Origin: Limiplasma sp964504385
GTDB lineage: Bacteria; Bacillota; Clostridia; Christensenellales; Aristaeellaceae
Reading direction: 5' to 3'
Length of the DNA stretch: 39,280 bases
Assembly: GCA_964504385.1 (NCBI GenBank)
Contig: CAZDEF010000017.1
Coordinates: forward strand, 1-39,280
Below the pieces are notes generated by a model. The model did no database searches. It was not told the origin of the DNA and was given only the letters and a program-made list of their open reading frames with translations. Positions 1 through 7,590 of this stretch are shown piece by piece (position 1 is the stretch's first letter; each line of letters opens with the position of its first letter). The position numbers and the translations under genes were made by a program.

Positions 1-53
1 TGGCTCTCTGTTTTCTATTCCTTTTTTGTTACCTATGTATTGTACCTCAACAA
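1..53 (-). mobile_element. End of a probable insertion sequence, inverted copy of 39128-39180
   Basis: Bases 1-53 are an exact reverse complement of 39128-39180. At the right edge the same sequence leads into a start codon with a good ribosome binding site and a transposase-like N-terminus. By analogy, this copy should be the end of an insertion sequence whose body and transposase lie outside the window to the left, reading leftward. Identity stops at base 53, and the flanks beyond are unrelated, as expected at an element boundary. The repeat identity is seen directly; the element identity is inferred. Confidence 0.6.
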
Positions 54-82
54 TTTTTCTTGTGGAAATTCCGCATTTTCTA

Positions 83-111
83 TTGCCAAAAGGGTAAAAG
101 CGTGGTACAAT
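83..111 (+). promoter_or_regulatory. Sigma-A promoter of rpmB
   Basis: A -35 box TTGCCA (83-88) and a -10 box TACAAT (106-111) are separated by 17 bp. The predicted start near 118 leaves a leader of about 38 nt before rpmB. The promoter lies only 30 bp inside the repeat boundary at base 53, so an insertion there has left it intact. Confidence 0.75.
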
Positions 112-155
112 GGTCGGGCTGTTAAGAATGCAAACTCCCGTTAGGAGGTGTAGTT

Positions 156-371
156 ATGGGCAAGTTTTGTGAAGTATGTGCGAAGGGCACCATCAGTGGC
201 CACAATGTGAGCCACTCCAACCGTAAGACCAATCGCATTTGGGCGCCGAACGTGCAGCGCGTTCGCGTTGTGGTCGACGGTACGGCGAAGCGTATGAACG
301 TGTGCACCCGTTGCCTGCGCAGCGGCAATGTGCAGCGTGCTCTGCCCACCAAGTCCAACGTTGAGGCCTAA
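156..371 (+). CDS. rpmB: Large ribosomal subunit protein bL28
   Basis: The 71-residue basic protein is ribosomal protein bL28, a component of the 50S subunit. It opens with GKFCEVCAKGTISGHNVSHSN, the family signature, and has a second CxxC pair near residues 50-53 (CTRC). Together with the N-terminal CEVC this would form the zinc-binding C+ version of L28. The start is set by the ribosome binding site TTAGGAGG about 8 nt upstream. The gene is monocistronic, between its own promoter at 83-111 and a strong hairpin terminator at 394-425. Confidence 0.95.
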   Translation: MGKFCEVCAKGTISGHNVSHSNRKTNRIWAPNVQRVRVVVDGTAKRMNVCTRCLRSGNVQRALPTKSNVEA

Positions 372-393
372 TGGGAGGATCGATTGGACTTTG

Positions 394-425
394 AATGCTC
401 TGCGGAGATCCGCAGAGCATTTTTG
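394..425 (+). terminator. Rho-independent terminator of rpmB
   Basis: The arms ATGCTCTGCGG and CCGCAGAGCAT form an 11-bp perfect stem with a 3-4 nt loop and are followed by a run of T. The terminator lies 23 bp after the rpmB stop and before the MATE gene's ribosome binding site. Confidence 0.9.
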
Positions 426-455
426 TATGCAGAATTCAAAAATGGAGGAAGAAAC

Positions 456-1805
456 ATGAGCGTTCGCAACATGACCGAAGGCAAGCCCATCCGGCTGATC
501 CTGGGCGTGGCGCTGCCGCTGATGGTCGGCAATGTATTTCAGCAGCTCTACACTGTGGTAGACGCACAGATCGTCGGATCTGTGGTGGGCGTATCCGCAC
601 TGGCCGCCGTGGGCGCTGCGGATTGGTTCAACTGGCTGTTCTTGGGCATTGTGCAGGGGCTTGCGCAGGGATTTACCATTCCCATGGCCCAAGCTTTCGG
701 CGCAAAGGATCACGCCCGTTTGCGGCGCTGCGCAGGAAACGCAGTGCTGCTGTCCGCACTGACAGCGGCCGTGATCACCCTGCTTGCGCTGTGTACCATT
801 TTCCCCGTGCTCACCCTGCTGAGCACGCCAGCGGAGATCCGGGCGGATTCCACCATTTATCTAACCGTTCTTTTCATCGGTCTGCCGGTAGTGATGGCGT
901 ACAATCTGGCGGCAGGCGTGCTGCGCGCGCTGGGCGATGGACGCTCTCCGCTGATGGCTATGATCGTGGCAGCGCTGATCAACATCGGGCTTGATCTGCT
1001 GTTTGTAGCGGTCTTCGGCTGGGGTGTGGGCGGTGCAGCGGCAGCCACGGTCATTGCGCAGCTGTTCTCCTTTCTGTTCTGCCTGTGGCGGCTGAGCCGC
1101 ATTCCCTTTATCCGCCCTGCCAAAGCGGATTTCCGCCCAGACGCCCCTGTTTGCGCCGCCCTGATGAAGCTGGGGCTACCGGTTTCCCTGCAGAACGCCA
1201 TCATCGGCATCGGCGGCATGGTGGTGCAGGCCATCGTCAACCCCTTCGGCGTCACGTTCATCGCCGGGTTCACCGCCACCAACAAGCTTTACGGATTGCT
1301 GGAGGTTGCGGCCATCTCCTACGGCTACGCCGTCTCCACCTACACCGGGCAAAACCTTGGCGCGGGCGAACCGCTGCGCATCCGCAAAGGGGTGCATGCC
1401 TCTGCCCTCACCGGAGTGCTGACCGCAGGTGTGATCACTGCGTTCATGTTCCTGCTGGGGCGTTCCATCATCGGCAGCTTCATTTCAGGCACGCCCGAAG
1501 AAGTGACCGCCTCTACCCAGATCGGCTGGGAATATCTGCGGCTGATGAGCCTGTGGTTGCCCGTGCTGTATCTGCTGCACATTTACCGTTCAGCCCTGCA
1601 AGGTATGGGCAATACGGTCATGCCCATGCTCAGCGGCGTGGCAGAATTCGTGATGCGCACGCTCAGCGCGCTGCTGCTGCCCGGCCTGATCGGCTACTGC
1701 GGCGTATTCTGGGCCGAGGTGCTGGCGTGGTTCGGCGCAGACTTCATCCTGATTCCGAGCTATTACCGAGCGCTTGGCAAGCTTCTCCGTTCCTCACGAA
1801 CCTGA
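456..1805 (+). CDS. MATE family multidrug/toxin efflux transporter
   Basis: The 449-residue integral membrane protein belongs to the MATE superfamily, which exports cationic drugs or metabolites in exchange for Na+ or H+. It has about 12 hydrophobic segments in two similar halves. Family-typical stretches include the N-terminal LPLMVGNVFQQLYTVVDAQI, the GLAQGFTIPMAQAFGAKD region, and YTGQNLGAG at the start of the second half. An upstream in-frame ATG at 384 is unlikely: it lies inside the rpmB terminator region, while 456 is preceded by GGAGGAAGAAAC. The substrate cannot be read from the sequence. The gene is alone, ended by a bidirectional hairpin at 1808-1850. Confidence 0.9.
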   Translation: MSVRNMTEGKPIRLILGVALPLMVGNVFQQLYTVVDAQIVGSVVGVSALAAVGAADWFNWLFLGIVQGLAQGFTIPMAQAFGAKDHARLRRCAGNAVLLSALTAAVITLLALCTIFPVLTLLSTPAEIRADSTIYLTVLFIGLPVVMAYNLAAGVLRALGDGRSPLMAMIVAALINIGLDLLFVAVFGWGVGGAAAATVIAQLFSFLFCLWRLSRIPFIRPAKADFRPDAPVCAALMKLGLPVSLQNAIIGIGGMVVQAIVNPFGVTFIAGFTATNKLYGLLEVAAISYGYAVSTYTGQNLGAGEPLRIRKGVHASALTGVLTAGVITAFMFLLGRSIIGSFISGTPEEVTASTQIGWEYLRLMSLWLPVLYLLHIYRSALQGMGNTVMPMLSGVAEFVMRTLSALLLPGLIGYCGVFWAEVLAWFGADFILIPSYYRALGKLLRSSRT

Positions 1806-1807
1806 TT

Positions 1808-1850
1808 AAAAAAGGTCTGCTGCATTTCAAGTTTGCAGCAGGCCTTTTTG
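1808..1850. terminator. Bidirectional terminator between the MATE and AEC genes
   Basis: AAAAAAGG-T-CTGCTGCA and TGCAGCAG-G-CCTTTTT form a long stem with an A-run on one side and a T-run on the other. It lies between two convergent genes, so it can end transcription from both. Confidence 0.88.
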
Positions 1851-1853
1851 GGA

Positions 1854-2792
1854 TCAGATCCAACCGAGCGTTTTAAGCCCGAACACAAATAAAAACATGG
1901 TCAGCGCCGAAACAGCCGTTGTGACTACGACCGCTTCCGTTGCCAGATTGCCGTCAGAATCCATCTGCTGGGCCATGACGGCGGAGTTCACAGCCGTTGG
2001 CGCACCAAACATGACCAGCATGGTGGCCAATTCCACACCGCGCATTCCCAGCGCAGCGGCAGCTCCCAGTGCCAGCACCGGAAAGATGACCAGCTTGTAC
2101 AGCACACATACGGACAGCTGTTTTCGGTGCGCGCCAGTCTTGGAAAAGTCAACCGACGCACCCAGCAAGAACAGTGCCAGTGGCGTTGCGATCTGCGCAA
2201 GCTCGTCGATGGGTTCCTGCAGCAAAGCAGGGATCTGCAAGCCTGTCAGAAGGATGCATAATCCGACCAGCGATCCGATGATCAGCGGATTGGTGGCAAT
2301 CTTCTTCAGAATCTGTTTCGGATCAGCCTTGCCACCGCGGAACATTTCCAGAACGATGACAGCCAGCACATTGAATACCGGCACCACCAGCACGACCATG
2401 ATCGCCGCCACGCTGGTGTCCGCATCAGGAAAGATGGACTGGATCATCGGAATGCCGAAGTAGGCATAGTTGCCGCGAAAGCAGGCCTGGATCATCGCGC
2501 TGCAGGTTTTGCGGTTCGGCTCCATCCGAGGGATCAGCAGCAGGAGTGAGAGAAACATCAGCAGAATGCCGACAGCGGCGAATACGAACGTCTGAGGACT
2601 GCCCAGTGAATCCAACGAACTGGTGTAAATGTTCTTGCAAAGCAGCACTGGTAGAAACACTCGGAAAACCAAGCCGTTCATCTGCTTTGCAACCTTGTCA
2701 TCGATCAGTCCGATCCGCTTGCACGCATACCCCACCGCCATCACCAGAAACAGCGGAAGCACGATCTCAACGCTCAGGATCAGGTTTTCCAT
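1854..2792 (-). CDS. AEC family transporter (auxin efflux carrier type)
   Basis: The 312-residue protein has about ten hydrophobic segments in two five-helix halves. This matches the AEC family (PF03547), whose bacterial members move organic acids or other small metabolites. Supporting stretches are the N-terminal VLPLFLVMAVGYACKRIG and the motif FRGNYAYFGIPMIQS near residues 104-118. A hydrophilic loop near the middle (about residues 155-165) separates the halves. It is the second gene of a two-gene operon: the DUF1846 gene ends 14 bp upstream. The ribosome binding site is weak (AAGGCTGG). The substrate is unknown. Confidence 0.85.
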   Translation of the reverse strand: MENLILSVEIVLPLFLVMAVGYACKRIGLIDDKVAKQMNGLVFRVFLPVLLCKNIYTSSLDSLGSPQTFVFAAVGILLMFLSLLLLIPRMEPNRKTCSAMIQACFRGNYAYFGIPMIQSIFPDADTSVAAIMVVLVVPVFNVLAVIVLEMFRGGKADPKQILKKIATNPLIIGSLVGLCILLTGLQIPALLQEPIDELAQIATPLALFLLGASVDFSKTGAHRKQLSVCVLYKLVIFPVLALGAAAALGMRGVELATMLVMFGAPTAVNSAVMAQQMDSDGNLATEAVVVTTAVSALTMFLFVFGLKTLGWI

Positions 2793-2806
2793 CGTACATC
2801 CAGCCT

Positions 2807-4288
2807 TTATTTATGATAGAGCTTGTGCGTCTGATACTTTGCATCGCAGGTCAGATTCACCTTGAGGCGTTTGAAGATGTTATCGTCCACCTGCGGCAGA
2901 ATGACCGTGGAGTGTGCCTCGCAATGCGCCAGCAGTGGCAGCTGGCGCATTGCATGAGCCGCCATGGGCGAGGTAGCCGCACAAATGGACAACGCTACCA
3001 ACACTTCATCGGAATGCAGGCGCGGATTGTGATTGCCCAGATAGTCGCACTTCAAGGACTGGATGGGTTCAATGACCATGGGCGACATCAGCTTCATTTC
3101 CTTGTCAATGCCGCCCAGCGCCTTGAGCGCGTTCAGGATCAGCGCGGCAGACGGCCCCAGCAGGTTGCTGGTTTTTCCGGTCACGATGCGTCCATCCGGC
3201 AGCTCCAGCGCCAGCGCGGGCGCTTCCGTTTCTTCCGCACGCGCACGCGCAGCCGCGATGACCGGCCGCATTTCCGCCGTGAGGCCCACCTTCTGCATAA
3301 TGCGCTGCAGCGTGTCCACCTCGTGCTGCTCAGTACGGCCCTGCACCAGTGTACAGCGCGCGGCATAGTAGCGGCGGATGATCTCCTGCTTGGCAGCTTC
3401 GCAGCACACCGCGTCGTCGGTAATGCAGCTGGCAATCATGTTCACGCCCATATCGGTTGGCGATTTATAGGGAGAAGTACCATAAATGCGCTCAAACACC
3501 GCATTGAGCACAGGGAAGATTTCCACATCGCGGTTGTAGTTCACCGTGGTCACGCCATACGCTTCCAGATGGAACGGGTCGATCATATTCACATCGTCCA
3601 GATCAGCCGTGGCCGCTTCATACGCCATGTTGACCGGGTGATTGAGCGGCAGGTTCCAAATGGGGAAAGTTTCAAACTTGGCATAGCCGGCCTTCACGCC
3701 GCGCTTATGCTCCTGATACAGCTGGCTGAGGCACACGGCCATCTTGCCGCTGCCCGGGCCGGGAGCCGTTACCAGCACCAGCGGACGGGTGGTTTCGATG
3801 TATTCATCCAAACCAAAGCCCTCGTCGCTGACGATCTTTTCAACATCATAGGGATAGCCCTCAATGGGAAAGTGACTGTACACACGCACGCCCAGCTGCT
3901 CCAGACGCTGCTTGAACATAACGGCTGAATGCTGGCCCTTCCAGCGGGTGAGCACCACACTGCCCACATACAGCCCGATACCGCGGAACGCGTCGATCAG
4001 TCTGAGCACTTCCGCATCGTAGGTGATGCCCAAATCGCCGCGCAGCTTGCTCTTTTCGATATCGTCTGCATTGATGGCAATGACCAGCTCGGCCTGATCG
4101 CGCAGATTGAGCAGCATGCTCACCTTGCTGTCCGGTCGGAACCCCGGCAGCACGCGGGATGCATGGTTATCGTCAAACAGCTTTCCGCCCAGTTCCAGAT
4201 ACAATTTTCCACCAAACGTGTCGATCCTTTCCCGAATATGCTGCGACTGCATGGCTGTGTACCGGTCGTGATCAAACCCAATGCGCAT
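2807..4288 (-). CDS. DUF1846 / UPF0371 family protein
   Basis: The 493-residue cytoplasmic protein matches the DUF1846 family (PF08903, UPF0371), common in Firmicutes and lacking an assigned reaction. Recognisable parts are the N-terminal MRIGFDHDRY, the segment LVLVTAPGPGSGKMAVCLSQLY, which resembles a nucleotide-binding loop, and FPIWNLPLNHPVNMAYEAATADL. Length is as usual for the family. The chosen ATG follows GGGGGAGC; a longer in-frame start at 4306 would put that binding site inside the gene. A promoter lies 37 bp upstream (4325-4353) and the AEC gene follows after 14 bp, so the two are probably co-transcribed. The family role is unknown and the transporter link is only positional. Confidence 0.88.
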   Translation of the reverse strand: MRIGFDHDRYTAMQSQHIRERIDTFGGKLYLELGGKLFDDNHASRVLPGFRPDSKVSMLLNLRDQAELVIAINADDIEKSKLRGDLGITYDAEVLRLIDAFRGIGLYVGSVVLTRWKGQHSAVMFKQRLEQLGVRVYSHFPIEGYPYDVEKIVSDEGFGLDEYIETTRPLVLVTAPGPGSGKMAVCLSQLYQEHKRGVKAGYAKFETFPIWNLPLNHPVNMAYEAATADLDDVNMIDPFHLEAYGVTTVNYNRDVEIFPVLNAVFERIYGTSPYKSPTDMGVNMIASCITDDAVCCEAAKQEIIRRYYAARCTLVQGRTEQHEVDTLQRIMQKVGLTAEMRPVIAAARARAEETEAPALALELPDGRIVTGKTSNLLGPSAALILNALKALGGIDKEMKLMSPMVIEPIQSLKCDYLGNHNPRLHSDEVLVALSICAATSPMAAHAMRQLPLLAHCEAHSTVILPQVDDNIFKRLKVNLTCDAKYQTHKLYHK

Positions 4289-4324
4289 AGATGCTCCCCC
4301 TTCCAAAAATGTCCCAACTGATTT

Positions 4325-4353
4325 ATCATATCACTTTCGGCGAAGCGGTACAA
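4325..4353 (-). promoter_or_regulatory. Sigma-A promoter of the DUF1846-AEC operon
   Basis: Reading on the minus strand, TTGTAC (4348-4353) and TATGAT (4325-4330) are separated by 17 bp. The predicted start is about 30 nt upstream of the DUF1846 start codon. Confidence 0.7.
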
Positions 4354-4363
4354 GATGAAAACA

Positions 4364-4407
4364 GCAAAAAAGCTGCAGGGAAATGCTTCTCCCTGCAGCC
4401 GTTTTTG
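4364..4407 (-). terminator. Terminator of the nitroreductase-nucleoside hydrolase operon
   Basis: GCTGCAGGGA (4372-4381) pairs perfectly with TCCCTGCAGC (4390-4399). A- and T-runs flank the stem and extend it. It lies 27 bp after the nucleoside hydrolase stop and just before the next operon's -35 box. Confidence 0.85.
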
Positions 4408-4433
4408 CTATTGGAAAACAACGGTTTCCGTTT

Positions 4434-5351
4434 TCAGGCTTCGCTGCAGATATGTGTAAACAGATCCTCCATCAACGCATCGCGTTTGATGAAATACACA
4501 TAGCGGCACAAAGGACGGCGACAATCCTGCGCGTAGTGATGGTCATACTCCGGAATCGGCGTTGGAATCAGCTTGTCCAGCATGAAGCAATGGTCGCGGT
4601 TCAGCAGCCAGCCCACCGCCGTCACATCCCAGATCACGCGGCTCCACACGCGGCCGGCGGCATAGGTGTTTGCTTCATCGCAGGTTTGATGGTACAGATA
4701 ATCAGCCAGCGGATTCTTTTCAGCCAGCCAGTATCCCAGTTCGGGGCCCGTGCTGGTAAAGGTGCTCACCACGCCCATGCAGGGCAGCAGCACAAGCGGC
4801 GCACCGCTGCCGAACACGACGCGCGCAGCAGCCACATCCTGACGGATGTTGAATTCCTCATTGTCATGCCATTCCAGCGCATGACCGTCCAGCCACACCA
4901 CCACCATCCGGTCGGCGATCTCCGGCTGCAGCAGCAAAGCGGAAGCCACGTTCGTGATTGCGCCGATGGCGACCACATACAGCGGCTCCTCAACAGAATA
5001 GCCCATGGCGCGCTGCGCCAGATTGTTTGCGGCATCCGAAATAACGGGCGTCACCTCATCCGGCAGATAGGCCTGCGAGCCGCGATAAACAGGATAGTCC
5101 CGGTTCGCCAGCTTCAGCAGCTTCATGATTTCCTGATAGCTCTTCTCCATCCCGTCCGCCGGGCCTGCGGAGCGCGCATTGTGAAATGGAGCGGCATAAA
5201 TCGCCTTCAGCGTTAGCCGTTCCGTAGCCTTCATCGCGTAGGAGATTGCGAACTGGTCGTCAATTTCATTGTATGCGTCCGTATCCAGCACAAGGTCTAT
5301 CCGGCCCTGCGGAGCCTCCAGCATATGCAGTCTCTGTTCCAGTGTCAACAC
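4434..5351 (-). CDS. Inosine/uridine-preferring nucleoside hydrolase family protein
   Basis: The 305-residue enzyme belongs to the nucleoside hydrolase family (PF01156), which cleaves the N-glycosidic bond of ribonucleosides in a Ca2+-dependent reaction. The N-terminal Asp cluster is visible as DTDAYNEIDDQFA (residues 23-35). The second calcium-site Asp lies in VIWDVTAV near the C-terminus. In many relatives the first motif is DTDPGxDDA, so this is the NEIDDQFA subgroup. The GTG start at 5351 follows AGGAGG by 7 nt; an ATG further upstream lies inside the nitroreductase gene. It is second in an operon, 19 bp after the nitroreductase. The base or sugar preference cannot be read. Confidence 0.87.
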   Translation of the reverse strand: MLTLEQRLHMLEAPQGRIDLVLDTDAYNEIDDQFAISYAMKATERLTLKAIYAAPFHNARSAGPADGMEKSYQEIMKLLKLANRDYPVYRGSQAYLPDEVTPVISDAANNLAQRAMGYSVEEPLYVVAIGAITNVASALLLQPEIADRMVVVWLDGHALEWHDNEEFNIRQDVAAARVVFGSGAPLVLLPCMGVVSTFTSTGPELGYWLAEKNPLADYLYHQTCDEANTYAAGRVWSRVIWDVTAVGWLLNRDHCFMLDKLIPTPIPEYDHHYAQDCRRPLCRYVYFIKRDALMEDLFTHICSEA

Positions 5352-5370
5352 GTTTCTTCCTCCTGTACAG

Positions 5371-5901
5371 TTATGCGCGATAGCCGTTGAACCATGCCCG
5401 TTCTTCAAACGGCTGCTTCCGGACGCGCGAGCCTTCCTCCGCAGCTCGTCCTACCGGCAGATAGCATACCAGTTCCAGATGCTCCGGCACGCCCAGAATA
5501 TCCGCCATTTTTCGCCCGATGCGGTCGCTGCCGGTAACATACCCTTCCACCCAGCAGGTCTCATACCCCAGCGCATGTACGGCCAGCAGCGCATTTTCAA
5601 TCGCGGCTGAATAATCCTGAATGTAGTAGGTGCGGTCACGGTAGGCAAGTTTTTTCTCTGCGAGGATGCAGATCGCCGCAGGTGCAGAGGCAAACCCCGG
5701 ATGGCTGGCCAGCAAAGCAGTCAGCCGACTCATGATTGCCGGATCATCCACTGCGATCACACTGGTGGTTTGCTTGTTGCAGCCAGAAGGTGCGGCCAGC
5801 GCTGCTTCCATGATCCTGCGCAGATCGGCGCGCGGTACAGGCGTGGTCTGATACAGGTCGCGATAGCTTCTGCGTCCAAAAATTGCTTCAAACAGTTCCA
5901 T
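5371..5901 (-). CDS. Nitroreductase family protein (FMN-dependent oxidoreductase)
   Basis: The 176-residue protein matches the nitroreductase family (PF00881), FMN enzymes that use NAD(P)H to reduce nitro compounds, quinones or flavins. The N-terminal FGRRSYRDLYQTTPVP and the APSGCNKQ motif near residues 37-44 are the FMN-phosphate binding parts. QDYSAAIENALLAVHALGYETCW is the central dimer helix. It is at the short end of the family. A fully consensus promoter lies 30 bp upstream (5931-5959) and the nucleoside hydrolase follows after 19 bp. It is transcribed divergently from an ArsR-type regulator operon, whose product may control it. The substrate is unknown. Confidence 0.87.
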   Translation of the reverse strand: MELFEAIFGRRSYRDLYQTTPVPRADLRRIMEAALAAPSGCNKQTTSVIAVDDPAIMSRLTALLASHPGFASAPAAICILAEKKLAYRDRTYYIQDYSAAIENALLAVHALGYETCWVEGYVTGSDRIGRKMADILGVPEHLELVCYLPVGRAAEEGSRVRKQPFEERAWFNGYRA

Positions 5902-5930
5902 CTCATGCGTTCCTTTCGTTTTGTATCAAG

Positions 5931-5959
5931 ATTATAGCAAGCAGCATGTTCACTGTCAA
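5931..5959 (-). promoter_or_regulatory. Consensus sigma-A promoter of the nitroreductase operon
   Basis: On the minus strand TTGACA (5954-5959) and TATAAT (5931-5936) are exactly 17 bp apart, a perfect consensus. A promoter this strong usually needs a repressor, and candidate operators lie just upstream at 5972-6036. Confidence 0.85.
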
Positions 5960-5971
5960 TTTATAAATTAT

Positions 5972-6036
5972 TTTGATTTTTATCGAAACAGTATTGATTT
6001 TTTATTTTGATATTATATAATTCGATTGTTATCAAA
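5972..6036. promoter_or_regulatory. Candidate ArsR-type operators between divergent promoters
   Basis: The AT-rich gap holds two imperfectly related inverted repeats. TTTGAT (5972-5977) faces ATCGAAA (5982-5988), and TTTGATA (6006-6012) faces TATCAAA (6030-6036), the latter straddling the -10 box of the rightward promoter. An ArsR/DUF2087 regulator is encoded second in the rightward operon, so autorepression and control of the nitroreductase promoter are plausible. The repeats are seen; binding is inferred. Confidence 0.45.
5994..6021 (+). promoter_or_regulatory. Sigma-A promoter of the ArsR operon
   Basis: TTGATT (5994-5999) and TATAAT (6016-6021) are 16 bp apart. The expected start near 6028 leaves a short leader before the first gene at 6056. 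The -10 box lies inside the inverted repeat TTTGATA-N17-TATCAAA. Confidence 0.7.
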
Positions 6037-6055
6037 TCAATTGGAGGTGCCTGAA

Positions 6056-6424
6056 ATGACCGTTATCAAAGCAAAGATCGCTCCCTATCGCGCCTTTCTA
6101 ACCCTTCAGAAGGAACAGCTGACTGCCTCCATCCGCACGCTGGAAGAGGAAGGCAGGCAGGACGAGGCTGATCTGGAAAAAGTGCGGCTCAACATCACAA
6201 CGGTTTTCGAAACCCTTGCAAACGCCGATGAAGCCTTCTGCAAGGACGATTACGCCGCCTTTTGCGAGCGCTATACCGCGCGCTTTACCACCATGCCGCT
6301 TTCATGGCAGGCGCATCTTGATAAGGCCAAGGCGCACGGCGATGCAGATACCCAGCGTATCGAGGAAGCAAAGCTGGAAACCGCAGATCAATTAAAGAAT
6401 GCATTTTTGCATCGAAAGGAGTAA
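6056..6424 (+). CDS. Small hypothetical protein, first gene of the ArsR operon
   Basis: The 122-residue protein is not recognised. It is hydrophilic, predicted largely helical, and has no signal peptide or membrane segment. Residues about 18-45 (KEQLTASIRTLEEEGRQDEA) and the C-terminal 35 residues look able to form coiled coils. One tryptophan lies in SWQAHLDKAKAHGD. The ATG at 6056 follows TTGGAGGTG; an upstream ATG at 6026 lies within the promoter region and is unlikely. It sits 6 bp before the ArsR/DUF2087 gene, so the products may work together, for example as a regulator partner. This is inference from position only. Confidence 0.75.
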   Translation: MTVIKAKIAPYRAFLTLQKEQLTASIRTLEEEGRQDEADLEKVRLNITTVFETLANADEAFCKDDYAAFCERYTARFTTMPLSWQAHLDKAKAHGDADTQRIEEAKLETADQLKNAFLHRKE

Positions 6425-6430
6425 AACAGT

Positions 6431-6985
6431 ATGGCGGGAAACGAAACCCTACTGCTGTTCAAATGCCTGTCGGACGCTACGCGGCTGGAACTGCTGCGCG
6501 CGCTTTCCCAAGGGCCCAAATATGTGGAACTGCTGGCAGAACGGCTGCAGCGCAGCCCGTCCACCATTTCCTTTCATCTGAAAAAGCTGGAGGAAGCCGG
6601 TCTGGTGGAGACCCGAAAAGAACAGTACTATGTCGTGGCCAGCCTGAAAGAGGATGTGCTGAAGCAAACGCTCCTTTCGCTGGTGTGTTCCACGGACGAA
6701 GCAACGGATGTGCAGACCCAGCGGGAAGCGCAGTACCGCGAAAAAGTTCTGCAAAATCATTTTGAATATGGCAAGCTCAAAACTATTCCCGTGCAGCGCA
6801 AAAAGCGCCGCATCGTACTGGAAAAGCTGCTGGAATCCTTTGAAAAGGGGCGCAGCTATTCTGAAAAGGAAGTCAACCTGATCCTGGCAGACTATCATGA
6901 CGACTTCTGCACGCTGCGCCGCGAGATGATCGCCGAAGGCCTGATGGAGCGCGACCACGGCGTATACTGGGTAAAGGAAGCATAG
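6431..6985 (+). CDS. ArsR-family regulator with C-terminal DUF2087 domain
   Basis: The 184-residue protein has two parts. Residues about 1-85 form a winged helix of ArsR type: FKCLSDATRLELLRAL, the recognition helix SPSTISFHLKKLEEAGLV, and the wing around TRKEQYYVV. Residues about 105-182 match DUF2087, with KLKTIPVQRKKRRIVLEKLL, the SYSEKEVNLIL stretch and LRREMIAEGLMERD. No metal-binding cysteine cluster typical of ArsR or SmtB is seen, so the signal is probably not a heavy metal. It follows the small unknown gene by 6 bp. Palindromes over the operon promoter suggest autoregulation. The ligand is unknown. Confidence 0.88.
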   Translation: MAGNETLLLFKCLSDATRLELLRALSQGPKYVELLAERLQRSPSTISFHLKKLEEAGLVETRKEQYYVVASLKEDVLKQTLLSLVCSTDEATDVQTQREAQYREKVLQNHFEYGKLKTIPVQRKKRRIVLEKLLESFEKGRSYSEKEVNLILADYHDDFCTLRREMIAEGLMERDHGVYWVKEA

Positions 6986-7005
6986 AACAAAACATACAGA
7001 AAGCG

Positions 7006-7590
7006 ATGGTCCTTATGAAAGAAGCATACCTGTTCCGAACGCTCGCTCCGGAGGAAGCCGGGCAGATGTTTCGGCTGATCCTGCAAAGAATGCACTGGAT
7101 GGACGAACAAGGCATCCGGCAATGGAACGTGCTGGATTATGACAAAGCGTATCCGCTGACTTATTACGAAGAGGAATGCCGCAAAAGAAACGCATTTGCC
7201 TTAGAAGATACCAGTACTGGTGAAATCGTCTGCGCAGCTGTGCTCAATGAGCACAGCGAGTTTTGGAGCGATGATGAACCAGCGCTCTATCTGGATCATT
7301 TCGTTGCAAAAGTCGGTGTGCACGGCATTGGCGGGGAATTCCTGCGTTTGGCAGAGAAGCTCGCCATGGAGTGCGGAAAGCATTTCTTCCGTCTGGATTC
7401 CGCGCGCGATAACGAAGCGCTCGGCCGTTACTATGAATCGCACGGCTTTCAGCCCGTAGGCGTTTGTGAAGACGGCCCCTATATCGGCATCCAGCGGCAA
7501 AAGGTACTTGTCCCTTCAGTACACAGTGACTCAAGCGATGAAACCGTTGCAGAAAGGAGAGCCGTTCATGACTCAGGAGATCATTCATAA
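7006..7590 (+). CDS. GNAT family N-acetyltransferase
   Basis: The 194-residue protein resembles GNAT acetyltransferases, which move an acetyl group from acetyl-CoA to an amine. Visible parts are LYLDHFVAKVGVHGIGGEFL, equivalent to strand 4 and the start of the CoA-binding motif A region, and FFRLDSARDNEALGRYYESHGF, the usual strand 5 to motif B end. The classic Q/RxxGxG/A loop appears in weakened form. About 25 residues at the C-terminus are hydrophilic and probably disordered. The ribosome binding site is weak, and M4 (7015) is an alternative start. Its end overlaps the peptidase gene by 23 bp, suggesting translational coupling. The substrate is unknown. Confidence 0.75.
   Translation: MVLMKEAYLFRTLAPEEAGQMFRLILQRMHWMDEQGIRQWNVLDYDKAYPLTYYEEECRKRNAFALEDTSTGEIVCAAVLNEHSEFWSDDEPALYLDHFVAKVGVHGIGGEFLRLAEKLAMECGKHFFRLDSARDNEALGRYYESHGFQPVGVCEDGPYIGIQRQKVLVPSVHSDSSDETVAERRAVHDSGDHS

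Noticed and set aside
384..455. A 24-residue N-terminal extension of the MATE exporter
   Set aside because: It would be encoded within the rpmB terminator hairpin. The ATG at 456 has a good ribosome binding site and matches family N-termini.
2546..3928. A 460-codon + strand frame opposite the AEC and DUF1846 genes
   Set aside because: There is no binding site, no motif and a shadow-type composition. The opposite strand carries recognised families.
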